From NCBI GenBank assembly GCA_025457915.1, contig JALOTL010000007.1, forward strand, positions 124,001 through 188,000: DNA of 64,000 nt, written 5' to 3'. Of this stretch, positions 26,840 through 35,410 are shown piece by piece. Both the position numbers and the translations under genes were made by a program. A model generated the notes under the pieces. That model did not search any database. It saw nothing but the letters and a program-made list of their open reading frames with translations, and was not told the origin of the DNA. The stretch is from Spirochaetota bacterium. GTDB taxonomy: Bacteria; Spirochaetota; UBA4802; UBA5550. The stretch's first letter is position 1. Each line of letters begins with the position of its first letter.

Positions 26840-27829
26840 TTACGGTCTTTCAAAAGCTATCGCGGTAGCGATATCCGCGGCCGAAGGCAGCTCGCTTTCA
26901 ATGATCTCAGATTTCAACGGATAAGTTATTCCGTTATAAAGGCCGCCGTTTGAACCGTCAACGACCAGGCCCGCTGTCTTGTTAAACAACCCGGCATTGA
27001 CGGACCAATCGCTTCCGAACCGCTTGAATTCGTGTGTCCCGCCCTGGTCGCAGATCCCTTCCATGGCTGTGGCGGGATAATTCGATTTCGTAGTATCTAT
27101 CTTCGCACCAAACAGGTAGCAGTCATCCGTTCCGTTAGTATTCAGGTCAATACCTTTAAGATATGCGGATATGTACACGGACATGCCAGTGCCTGTGCTG
27201 TCAAGAAAGGCGCAGTTTCTCTTGACATTATCAAAATGGCCATCCGTATTCGTGGTATTGTCCGCGTAAAAAGTGACGGATTTCGCAGCGGATGTCTTCA
27301 CAAAAACCAGCTTGTATGAACTGTTCGGATAAAGAGGGGAAGTGTCGCTGTCGAAAGGTTTCGGCTTGAAAACTATCTGACCCCTGGTATCGGAGCCGAC
27401 GTTGTAAAAATACTCGAGGCCCTTCTGCCAGTCGTTCGTGCCCTTTTTTGTCCACAGTTCAAAGCATTTCGTGTATCCATCTCCCCTGCCGGTTATGCCG
27501 GATTCAAAACTGATTTTGATATTGTCATAGTTGCCCAGCGGACCACCGTAATTCAGGGTGACTTCAAAACTGCCGATGAACCTGGAAATGACATCCGACA
27601 GCTCGGAAATCTTGATCACGGCTTCGATAAAAATAGTAATAGTATTAACGCCCAGCGCAATTTTTCTCACGGCAAGCCAGTCCGAGCTGCCCGTATTCTG
27701 TGGAATACCGTCAGGTAATTGGATTGTGACATTTTTCGGTATTGAAGAACTTATTCTATTGCAACCCGAAAAAATCATCACGCCTGTCAGCGCCAGAGCG
27801 CAAAAAACCATGCTCATTTCTTTTTTCAT
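26840..27829 (-). CDS. Lipoprotein of unknown function, paralogue B
   Basis: 329 residues from ATG 27829. The signal peptide ends in the lipobox MIFSGC. The body shares several blocks with the protein at 25492-26451 (described there) and ends in AADIATAIAFERP. No known domain is recognised; it looks beta-rich and secreted. The alternative TTG five codons upstream lies inside the GGGGGTTGGGA ribosome site and is rejected. It has its own terminator and its own copy of the palindromic leader, so the two cassettes are separately transcribed but likely coregulated. Confidence 0.75.
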   Translation of the reverse strand: MKKEMSMVFCALALTGVMIFSGCNRISSSIPKNVTIQLPDGIPQNTGSSDWLAVRKIALGVNTITIFIEAVIKISELSDVISRFIGSFEVTLNYGGPLGNYDNIKISFESGITGRGDGYTKCFELWTKKGTNDWQKGLEYFYNVGSDTRGQIVFKPKPFDSDTSPLYPNSSYKLVFVKTSAAKSVTFYADNTTNTDGHFDNVKRNCAFLDSTGTGMSVYISAYLKGIDLNTNGTDDCYLFGAKIDTTKSNYPATAMEGICDQGGTHEFKRFGSDWSVNAGLFNKTAGLVVDGSNGGLYNGITYPLKSEIIESELPSAADIATAIAFERP

Positions 27830-27849
27830 ATTCCCAACCCCCAAAATTT

Positions 27850-27871
27850 CTATTTCATCAAGATGAAATAG
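27850..27871. promoter_or_regulatory. Leader palindrome, copy 2
   Basis: CTATTTCATC and GATGAAATAG enclose two bases: a 10-bp inverted repeat ending 20 bp upstream of the start at 27829. Flanking bases, including GTTAATTTCAT on one side and AACCCCCAA on the other, match copy 1. Confidence 0.65.
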
Positions 27872-28056
27872 TTAATTTCATGTTCTGCAATTCTGATTAA
27901 TAATACGAACCTGTTAACAGGAAGTGCCAAAAAAGAAAAAAAATTTTAAAAATAAACTCTTCTGAAGTGTTTTTGAACTATTGCCAGGATTTCATGCTAA
28001 ACCTAAAATTCAAGCATTTACTGATGCTTTACGTCTTAAATCAAACTCCAACTATC

Positions 28057-28986
28057 TCATTTAATCACCAATAACGAATAATAAATCCCCTTCACCACTT
28101 CCGCCATTCTTTTAAAATCCAGCGTATCAATCGTATCGGTCCTTTTATGGTAATTCGGGTTCCGGTAAAACGCGGTATCGGTAATCATGACCGCGTTATA
28201 ACCGTACAGCCAGTAATTCATGTGGTCGGAGAAATCGACTCCCTCGACGAAGGAAGGCGAGGTCAATGATTCGGCTTTGATCGACGACCCGGTCCTGACG
28301 GCTTTCGTCATCATCCTGTTATATTTAATGTCATTGAATCTGCCGACAACGGTGATGAAATCGCCCTTATCCGGGTAAATCAGCTTCATAAACGGGCTCG
28401 GATATGCCTGGGATTTTTCAGCGTCGGTGAAATAACCGATCATCTCCAGCACTATCGCCAGTTTGACCACGGTTTTTTCGTCACTGAGTGATTTCGCGTG
28501 GACCGCGCTCCCCATGTTTTCCGTGCGGAAATACGGGGGCTCCTCCAGGGAATACGCGACGAAGTCTATCCTGTACTTCAGTTTCGGCCCGTTCAGGGCC
28601 ACCAGCCGCGACAGTTCCAGCAGACCCGCGGTCCCGCTCGCGTTGTCGTCCGCGCCGGGCTGGACGCCGAACACGTCGTAGTGCGCGCCGATGATGATCC
28701 TCGGGGAATTCGAGTTGCCGTACGAAGCGATTATGTTCTTATATATTTTGCCATCGACTGTAAATTCCTGCACCCTTGTCCGGTATCGATAGCTTTCAAA
28801 TTCCTTCTTTATATAATCCGCCGCCCGGTCCAAAGATTTAATGTTCAGGTGGTTTCTCGGCGGCATTATGGAAGTTAAAAATTTTACGTGCCGGTAAAGG
28901 TTATCAACATTGCATTCTGTTTTAGTATCAGAAAAAAGTATTTGAGGAAATATGATCAGGAAGAGTATCAAGGTGATTTTTTTCAT
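28057..28986 (-). CDS. Secreted M28 family aminopeptidase-like metallopeptidase
   Basis: 309 residues. Signal peptide ITLILFLIIFPQILFSD. The M28 zinc ligands can be followed in order: GAHYDVF (His), PGADDNASGTAGLLELSR (bridging Asp), AYSLEEPPYF (catalytic Glu and ligand), EMIGYFTD, and the last ligand His in NPNYHKRTDTIDTLDF. M28 enzymes remove N-terminal residues or act on modified peptides; the substrate is unknown. It acts in the periplasm or outside. Its ribosome site is poor. It is a single-gene unit between the exported-protein cassettes and a 1-kb non-coding stretch. Confidence 0.9.
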   Translation of the reverse strand: MKKITLILFLIIFPQILFSDTKTECNVDNLYRHVKFLTSIMPPRNHLNIKSLDRAADYIKKEFESYRYRTRVQEFTVDGKIYKNIIASYGNSNSPRIIIGAHYDVFGVQPGADDNASGTAGLLELSRLVALNGPKLKYRIDFVAYSLEEPPYFRTENMGSAVHAKSLSDEKTVVKLAIVLEMIGYFTDAEKSQAYPSPFMKLIYPDKGDFITVVGRFNDIKYNRMMTKAVRTGSSIKAESLTSPSFVEGVDFSDHMNYWLYGYNAVMITDTAFYRNPNYHKRTDTIDTLDFKRMAEVVKGIYYSLLVIK

Positions 28987-29224
28987 TTTTTTAGTCTTTG
29001 GCCTCTAAAGTTTTGTTTCAACTGCCATTCGATATCCATTGTTCAGAATAATAACATTATTTATATTCAGGCAAATACAGAAATGCAAGTAATTTCCCGG
29101 GCCTGGACACATGATATCCGACAATCCGGACGGCGCTTCCCATTTAATTAACGTATGGCGCAAATATTTTATAAAAAAATATTGTATTATTAATAAGATA
29201 TCATTTTGGCTTCACTGCACCTCC

Positions 29225-29255
29225 TATCTCCCTTTTATCTCCCTTTTATCTCGCC
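29225..29255 (+). repeat. Short tandem repeat, 11-bp unit
   Basis: Two exact copies of TATCTCCCTTT (29225-29235, 29236-29246) and a partial third. It lies in the gene-free stretch 28987-30009, where no reading frame resembles a protein I know. Confidence 0.5.
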
Positions 29256-29368
29256 TATATATCATTTTTTAATTTTTTTTCATCTGGATGCGGCTGGATA
29301 GCAATGATCAGCGGTCAAGGTGGGATTTATTACAAGCTACTCTATCCCCCAATTGAATTGACCTTGTA

Positions 29369-29429
29369 CCAGGTTCGGCTCAATTGCCCATTTCTTTTGC
29401 TATGCTCCAAAAAAATGGGAGAAACCTGG
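29369..29429. repeat. Nested inverted repeat in the gene-free stretch
   Basis: Outer arms CCAGGTT (29369-29375) and AACCTGG (29423-29429); inner arms CCCATTT (29387-29393) and AAATGGG (29413-29419), extended by TTTTG/CAAAA. It could fold as a two-stem hairpin in RNA or be an end of a decayed mobile element. Confidence 0.35.
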
Positions 29430-29567
29430 CCGCTCACGTCCATCTGCCGAACAGGACGTTCCAATGCCGACGACCGACAGGAGGTCGGAAAAGGCGTCGG
29501 CCCTGGCCTCCGCGATATTCGACCACCCTGGTCGGAACCTCGCACGCATGGCCGTTTCAACCCCACC

Positions 29568-29648
29568 TGTCATTTCGAGCGGAGCGAGAAATCCTTCCCG
29601 ATGCAAATGGTCAATATTTCTCAGTCGCTTCGCTCCTTCGAAATGACA
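29568..29648. repeat. 81-bp palindromic (MITE-like) repeat
   Basis: The ends TGTCATTTCGA and TCGAAATGACA are inverted, and the arms continue as GCGGAGCGAGAAATCC against ATTTCTCAGTCGCTTCGCTCC. This resembles the dispersed TGTCATTTCGA...GAGAAATC palindromes found in intergenic DNA of many bacteria. Copies elsewhere in the genome are expected but not visible here. Confidence 0.6.
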
Positions 29649-30009
29649 AAGGCGGAAATCATTCTGATTATTATAAAAAACCATCCATGGCCTGAGCCGC
29701 GCTGACGCACACGGATGTGCTAATGCACGGCTGGCCAATGAGCGGAACCGGGCTGTGCAATGTTACTTTTGACTACCCGCTCTCTCCGGTTTCTATTACA
29801 CTTCGTCCAGGCCCAGTGCATGTGCTCAAAGTGCGAGAATAATCGGCAGCGACATATCCGCTGGCTGAGCGGAGCCGAAGCCAGCAATAAATCTTCCTTC
29901 AATTATACTAATTTACGCTATTATACCGCTGCATATTATTTAAATTCTGCGTATGAAATTAATCTTTATATATTTGCCGTTTACGGCTTAGTTTGATAAA
30001 TTGATATGC

Positions 30010-31001
30010 ATGAAGCGGAACATTATTTTTCTCCTGTTGATGCTGGCCTTCACGTCCTGCGAAAGGCAGGACATCTTTTCCAACGGCAACCTTCCCCTGG
30101 GCCTCGCCGGACTCCTGGCGGGCGGCACATCTTCCGGCGGATCGACGATCGTCAACACCTATCACTACATAGTAATAGGCAACAACGGCAACGCGTGGAA
30201 CTCACAGGACGTGAACGGCGCCCTCGGAACCTGGTCTACCGGCGCGGCGGGCGGGACCAACCTCAGGGACATCATCTACCGGAACGGGCAGTTCGTTACG
30301 GTTGCTTCGTTTCCGGCACGGGCTTCGGCGCGATAGGCGGCCTCAATGCCATAACCTGCGGCAACGGCATCTACATGGCCGTAGGATACGGAGGCAGCGG
30401 CGCCGAAGTATGGCGCTCCGCTGACGGACAGGCATGGAACCCTGGGACCCCCACATCTTTCGGATTTCCAAGGGCCGTGGCTTTCGGAAATATCGCCGGC
30501 GTCAATGTCTTCGTCGCCGCGGGCGGAAACGCGGTAGGAAACATATGCTCGTCGGTTGATAATGGGGCAAGCTGGTCGGTTTTCTACGCGAACGGAAACT
30601 TTCTCAGGGACATAGCATACGGGAACGGCGTTTTCATCGCGGTGGCGAACACCGGACAGATTAAAATAGTCAACGGCATACTTCCCGCGCTTCTCGTAAC
30701 GCCGACAACCTACGGCGCGGACGACCTTTATTCCATCGCCTTCGGCAACGGCCACTTCGTTGCGGTCGGCGCTAACGGCTCCATAATCTGGTCCAACACT
30801 AACGGCGCATCGTGGAACCCGGTCGGTCCGGGCGGCCCGATCGTTTTCTCCAGCGTAACCTACTGCGGCGGAACGAAGTTCGTCGCCGGTGCATCGACCA
30901 ACCAGTATTTCGAGTCTTTCGATTCCGGTCACAGCTGGACGCAGATGGTGCCTTCGCCGAGCGGCGCATGGCCCATAAACGGGATCGGGTTCGCTCCGTG
31001 A
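30010..31001 (+). pseudogene. Beta-propeller-like lipoprotein, frameshifted
   Basis: The first frame starts at ATG 30010 (SD poor), has the lipobox FTSCERQD, and stops at 30336 after QFVTVASFPARASAR. The homologous sequence continues in another frame from about 30290 (YGCFVSGTGFGAIGG) to TGA at 30999. A single-base deletion near 30290-30310 explains it. The body has repeats of the pattern YGNG-FVAVG--G-I--S-NGASW, as in BNR/sialidase-like propellers. The intact relative at 38485-39480 shares the motif SCERQD-FSN at the lipidated N-terminus. No homopolymer slip site is obvious, so a real mutation or a sequencing error are both possible. Confidence 0.75.
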
Positions 31002-31157
31002 TGTTTCATCCCTGTATTTTCCAGAAGTGCCGGGCTTGCACTTTCCGGACCAGGCCCGGAAACGCGTCAAAAATCCCTTCCCCCGCGGGCATTTTACTTT
31101 CTTGACAAAACCCCCGGCGCGTGAATCAATCAGACAAACCCCGATTGGAGGAAAACA

Positions 31158-31853
31158 ATGAGGGCAGCCATATTCATAGACGGCGGGTACATCCTGTCGC
31201 ACCTTAAACAGCACGACCTGGTACCGGATTACCATTCACTGGCGGATTACCTTCTTAAGCCGCTCCGTAAATCGGTCCCGCTCGACCTCCTCCGCTGCTA
31301 CTTCTATTACTGCCCGCCATGGATGTCGACAGAGCCGACGGAAACGGAAAAGAGGCGCATGGCCGAGCACGAGACGTCCATGGACGAGATAAAGTCCCTG
31401 GAGAGATGGGCGGTGCGCCTGGGCAAGCTCCACAGGAGATGGGACGGCCACAGGGAAACGTTCGAGCAGAAGAGGGTGGACGTCCTCCTCTCGGTCGACA
31501 TGGTGCGCCACTGCGCGGCCGGGCACATACAGCACGCGATCATCCTGGCCGGCGACAGCGACTTCATACCGGCCATAGAGTCCGCGAAGGAGTCAGGGGC
31601 GACGGTCTCGCTGTGGTGCGGACGGGAAACCACTGTCCACAGGGACCTGCTCGACCTGGCCGACGTGGTCCACAGGTTCGACTGGAAGAAGTTCCCCGCG
31701 AAAAAAATCAAGTCCCAGTCAGGCCCGATCCAGAAGGCGAAGGAAAAGCTGGATTCGATCCTCGGGGGAAAGACCGAGGCGGCGGCGTCCCCTTCGACAA
31801 CCCCGTCCAGGAACCCCAGGCGGAGACGCAGAAAATGGAAGCCGGAAAATTAA
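31158..31853 (+). CDS. NYN-domain (LabA/DUF88-like) protein, putative ribonuclease
   Basis: 231 residues. NYN domains are PIN-like metal-dependent nucleases. Acidic motifs are visible in order: AIFIDGGYILS near residue 5, QKRVDVLLSVDMVRH near 105, and IILAGDSDFIPAIESAKESGATVSLW near 130-155, which together build the metal site. The C-terminus from 185 is basic and disordered (NPRRRRRKWKPEN), likely RNA-binding. GGAGG lies six bases before the ATG. A TTGACA at about 31103 may be its -35. The target RNA is unknown. It stands alone. Confidence 0.88.
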   Translation: MRAAIFIDGGYILSHLKQHDLVPDYHSLADYLLKPLRKSVPLDLLRCYFYYCPPWMSTEPTETEKRRMAEHETSMDEIKSLERWAVRLGKLHRRWDGHRETFEQKRVDVLLSVDMVRHCAAGHIQHAIILAGDSDFIPAIESAKESGATVSLWCGRETTVHRDLLDLADVVHRFDWKKFPAKKIKSQSGPIQKAKEKLDSILGGKTEAAASPSTTPSRNPRRRRRKWKPEN

Positions 31854-32074
31854 GCCGGTTTCCCCTGTCCGGCCGCTAAATAACCGCGCCCTTGTTTTTT
31901 CTGACGGTAGCGGCCGGCTCCACTCTGAAGCCATGGTCACCGGTCCCCGCGAAAATGCGATTAAATCGCTCACGGGCAAAAAAATTTGAAAAATCTGTTT
32001 TCTATCCTGCAATATGTGTTTATATTTATAAGTAAAACCCGCGCAAAATTTGATATGCAAAAAGGACCATAAAA

Positions 32075-33616
32075 ATGCTTATAGCCTCGAAATTCCTTTC
32101 CGGACTCGATGAATCGGACGTCATCAATTATAAAAAAGCGCAGTTCCTGGTTTACTTCGACATCATCTTCCTCTTCCTGCTCATCCTGCTGACGGGCTAT
32201 TTTGCCACGAAAGACGCCGCGAGGTTTATATCGGTCGTGTCCTTTACCGTCCCGGCCATGTTCGTCCTTTTCGCATCAGCGATGCTCATAAGGCACGGGA
32301 AGATCGGGTTCGCGGCGAACGTTATGGCGGTCACGTCTTCCACCATAATCGCGACCGGCTTCATGCTCAGGCCGCCCGAGCTCGCCGGGGTCTCGCTCGC
32401 GTATTTCATGTACATGAGCCTGGTTTTCACCACCCTGTTCTGCCACGAGGTCCTGTCCTCGGCGGTAACAGGAATGTTCCTGCTGTGCCACGCTGCATAT
32501 TTCTTCTTCATCGCAAAAGTCAGGGTCGCCGAGTCCTCGCTGGACGCGTCCAGGACGATGATGATCGACGGGTCCATAACCATCATAGCGGTGTTCGTCG
32601 TTGCCATGATCTCGAAGAGGATCCTCCACAGCGCCGCGAAGATCGCGATCGAGGAATCAGCGAAGAGCAGGGAACAGTACCTGGTGATCAGCGGCATGAT
32701 GAAGGACATGAAGGAGACGACCGAGAAACTGTCCCACGCCATCCAGGTGAACTCGAGCGTCATCGACAGGTATTCGCACAACGCGCAGAGCCAGTCCGCT
32801 TCGGTGGAGGAGCTCAACGCGACCATGGAGGAAATCTCCGCGGGGATAACAAACGTCGAAAACGCGACCGTCAGCCAGAACGAGTCCCTTGGCGACCTGC
32901 TTGGGCGCATAGGCAATCTCAACGCCTCGATAGAAAAGCTCGAGCTGTACGGGGGCGAGATTTCTGACATGTACCTTTCCTTCATGAAGATGGTGGAGGA
33001 CGGAAAGAAAAACTCCGGCCTCCTGGACACCATAAACAGCAAGATCACGGTCAACTCGAACAGCATCCTTTCCGTCGTGACCATCATCGAGGAGTTTTTC
33101 GACAGGATCAACCTGCTGGCACTGAACGCGACCATAGAGGCCGCGAGGGCCGGGGAGCACGGCAAGGGATTCGCTGTCGTCGCGGAGGAGATAGGCAAGA
33201 TGGCCGACAGCTCGGCCCAGGAGCTGAAGCAGATCACGGACCTGATAGCCACCAACAAGGACGACGTCGCGAAGGGCAACAGGATCATCATCGACATACT
33301 GTCGTTCATAAACGGCATGCTCGAGAGCATGACGGCCCTCAGGGAAAAATCGGTAAACGCCCTTACGGAGATCAAGAACCAGAAAAGCCTGAAGGACGGG
33401 ATGAATTCCGGGATCGGCCTTGTAAAGGAAAAGGCCGACATGATAGAGTATTCCATCACGGAACAGAAGACCGCGATAGACGAGGTGGTGAAGTCGATTG
33501 AAGACACTAACCGCCTGGTCCAGAACACGGCCCAGAGCACCGAGGACCTCAGGGCCAGCTCCGAGGAGCTGATCAATCTCTCTTCGAAGCTGAACAGGGA
33601 TTATGATATAAAATGA
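32075..33616 (+). CDS. Methyl-accepting chemotaxis protein without a periplasmic domain
   Basis: 513 residues. Residues about 28-190 hold five or six membrane helices with only short loops, so there is no classical extracytoplasmic sensor domain. A long helical coiled coil follows, with the signalling hairpin tip INLLALNATIEAARAGEHGKGFAVVAEEIGKMADSS, which binds CheA and CheW. It fits with motA/motB in the same region as part of the motility system. AAGGA precedes the ATG. The signal could be membrane state, light or an internal cue; none is provable. The next gene starts 40 bp downstream with its own strong ribosome site. Confidence 0.92.
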   Translation: MLIASKFLSGLDESDVINYKKAQFLVYFDIIFLFLLILLTGYFATKDAARFISVVSFTVPAMFVLFASAMLIRHGKIGFAANVMAVTSSTIIATGFMLRPPELAGVSLAYFMYMSLVFTTLFCHEVLSSAVTGMFLLCHAAYFFFIAKVRVAESSLDASRTMMIDGSITIIAVFVVAMISKRILHSAAKIAIEESAKSREQYLVISGMMKDMKETTEKLSHAIQVNSSVIDRYSHNAQSQSASVEELNATMEEISAGITNVENATVSQNESLGDLLGRIGNLNASIEKLELYGGEISDMYLSFMKMVEDGKKNSGLLDTINSKITVNSNSILSVVTIIEEFFDRINLLALNATIEAARAGEHGKGFAVVAEEIGKMADSSAQELKQITDLIATNKDDVAKGNRIIIDILSFINGMLESMTALREKSVNALTEIKNQKSLKDGMNSGIGLVKEKADMIEYSITEQKTAIDEVVKSIEDTNRLVQNTAQSTEDLRASSEELINLSSKLNRDYDIK

Positions 33617-33656
33617 CGGGACATGGATCGGCATCGACCGCACAACAGGAGGCCGG

Positions 33657-34484
33657 ATGTTTCGTAAGCGCAGGAAGTCCGTCCAGGATGCTGAAGACCG
33701 GGCTCTAGCTGGCGGAAAACAATCGGATTACGCCATGCCGCTTTACTTCGCCAGGCTGTTCGTTACGACGGTCTGCGGACTCTTCAATTTCATATACCTC
33801 GCGGTTTCACCCATGATCGTCTTTTCCTTCCTGGGCGGCGGCGATTCAAGGTTCGTCAAAAAGGCCGCGTCCCTGATATCGGCCCCCCCTGCCCCGCCCG
33901 GACCGGTAATAATAAACGCATCCATTGACCCGGTGTTTCTCATCCCGTTCTATTTTCTTCTGGCGGTGCTGGCGCTCATGACGGTGATCATTTTCATAAT
34001 CCTGGTGATAAACATCCCGGCCACGATCGCGAAATTCTACATCGACAGGCTGGGCGATTACCTCTTCATCGACGGGAAAAGGACGGTCAAATTCTTCGTG
34101 ATGATACTCCTGCCCCTGCTCTACCTGTCCGCTATAGTCGTTTTCAAACCGGCGGCCCTCGCAAACGAGCTGCTGGAGGGGATGATAATGAGCACCATCA
34201 GCCATACAGGCATCGTGCTGCTGATTTTCTGCATCGCATCATTCAGGGACTGGTCGGACGCGGGCAGGGATGAAAAATACAGGCCTTTGAAAATTCTATA
34301 CGGGGTCTACCTGAGGATCGTACTGGTCGGGATAACATTCGTCATGTTCGCCGGGCCGTATCTGGCCTTCTATCACATCGAAACCGACAGGCTCTGGGTC
34401 GGGGTCTTTCATGTGTTCCTTATTTATTCCGTTTATTCAAATTATAAGTTTTACAGGGACAGTCTCATCATAAACTATATATGA
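33657..34484 (+). CDS. Conserved-looking polytopic membrane protein, unknown function
   Basis: 275 residues. Not recognised. A basic 20-residue N-terminus is followed by six probable membrane helices (about 30-55, 92-120, 138-158, 165-190, 205-235, 245-265). A Pro-rich loop SAPPAPPGPVI separates helices 1 and 2. AGGAGG precedes the ATG. It follows the chemotaxis receptor closely and in the same direction, so a role linked to it is possible but unsupported by motifs. Confidence 0.7.
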   Translation: MFRKRRKSVQDAEDRALAGGKQSDYAMPLYFARLFVTTVCGLFNFIYLAVSPMIVFSFLGGGDSRFVKKAASLISAPPAPPGPVIINASIDPVFLIPFYFLLAVLALMTVIIFIILVINIPATIAKFYIDRLGDYLFIDGKRTVKFFVMILLPLLYLSAIVVFKPAALANELLEGMIMSTISHTGIVLLIFCIASFRDWSDAGRDEKYRPLKILYGVYLRIVLVGITFVMFAGPYLAFYHIETDRLWVGVFHVFLIYSVYSNYKFYRDSLIINYI

Positions 34485-34545
34485 CCGCGTTATCCGCCTA
34501 TAAACCTAAATAATCCGAAATTCCCCGCGCGTGAAAGCATTACCC

Positions 34546-34568
34546 CATCCCGGGTATCCCCCGGGATG
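34546..34568. terminator. Hairpin between two convergent genes
   Basis: CATCCCGGG and CCCGGGATG form a 9-bp stem with a five-base loop, between the stops of the membrane protein (34484) and the lipoprotein (34621). No T-run, so it is a weak or bidirectional terminator candidate. Confidence 0.4.
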
Positions 34569-34620
34569 CGCGAATACGAGGCAGACGCATTGCCGCTAAA
34601 TCAACGAAACCGGAACTGTT

Positions 34621-35175
34621 TCAATTCTTAAACTTGTCTGAAAGATACTCCGCCAGGTGCTCGTAAATCAGCCTGATCCTGTCCGAGAGATGGACCTCCT
34701 CGTCTCCAGTGAGCCCCCTTGACACAGCGTTGACGCTGGATTTATAGATCACCTTTTTTGTTTTTATGTCCGTCATCTCGATATCGAAGTACATCCTGTC
34801 GCGGGTTACAGTCGAAAAAACAAACATGCAGCCGGGCGAGTAATCAGTGATGCTGATTTTTATGAAGAGATCGCCCTTGCCGGGGATTTCCGCCGATGGC
34901 TTCTCCAGGAATTCCACCTTTTTATCGGGGAATTTCTGCCTGATCGCCTGCTCCGCCCTTGATACGGTCAGCTTCCTGTCCCAGTAGGCCGAGTCCTTTT
35001 TGACGTCCCTGCTTTTCTGCTCAACGGTTTCAAGGTCGATGCAGCTCACAACGATATCCTTATAATTCTTCAGGTCGATCTTTTCAGGGTCTTCCTTCGT
35101 GATCTTGTATGATTTGCACCCGATAAACAAACCGGAAATCAACAAAATCCCCAGGATGATTCCGCTTTTTTTCAT
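34621..35175 (-). CDS. Lipoprotein, DUF4410-like
   Basis: 184 residues. Signal peptide GIILGILLISGLFIGC with the Cys at about residue 20. The mature part has a strand VVSCIDLETVEQKS, a helix SRAEQAIRQKFPDKKVEFL, a strand GDLFIKISITDYSPG, and a closing pair FDIEMTDIKTKKVIYKSSVNAVS. This order is seen in outer-membrane lipoproteins of the DUF4410/GNA1162 type, whose function is not known. GAGGG precedes the ATG. It faces the membrane protein gene tail to tail. Confidence 0.65.
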   Translation of the reverse strand: MKKSGIILGILLISGLFIGCKSYKITKEDPEKIDLKNYKDIVVSCIDLETVEQKSRDVKKDSAYWDRKLTVSRAEQAIRQKFPDKKVEFLEKPSAEIPGKGDLFIKISITDYSPGCMFVFSTVTRDRMYFDIEMTDIKTKKVIYKSSVNAVSRGLTGDEEVHLSDRIRLIYEHLAEYLSDKFKN

Positions 35176-35410
35176 GACACCCTCTCTTTAAATTATAAAT
35201 ACATGCGCCTTTAAAATTCATTTCCCCAGCAGCCCGGCCGGAATCAGGGTCAATTATTGCCGGATATTATTCAATCAGGAAAGGCTTTCAAAAAAAAATT
35301 TTACGTCTTTTTTTTGCACCGGAAAAGGGCCTTATCAGGTCTTTTGATGTAACGGTGTTTTACACCCGGTTACCTGTTCCCTGAAATATACATAAACCAT
35401 GGAGATAAAA

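Noticed and set aside
29225-29255. Tandem repeat as a CRISPR array
   Set aside because: The unit is 11 bp with no spacers and no cas genes are present anywhere in the window.
29304-29705. Open frames of 60-133 codons in the 29.3-29.7 kb stretch
   Set aside because: They run through palindromic repeats, overlap each other on both strands and show no ribosome site or family motif.
32197-33576. Long open frame antisense to the chemotaxis receptor
   Set aside because: Product is Ser-rich without domain logic and mirrors the codon bias of the real gene on the other strand.
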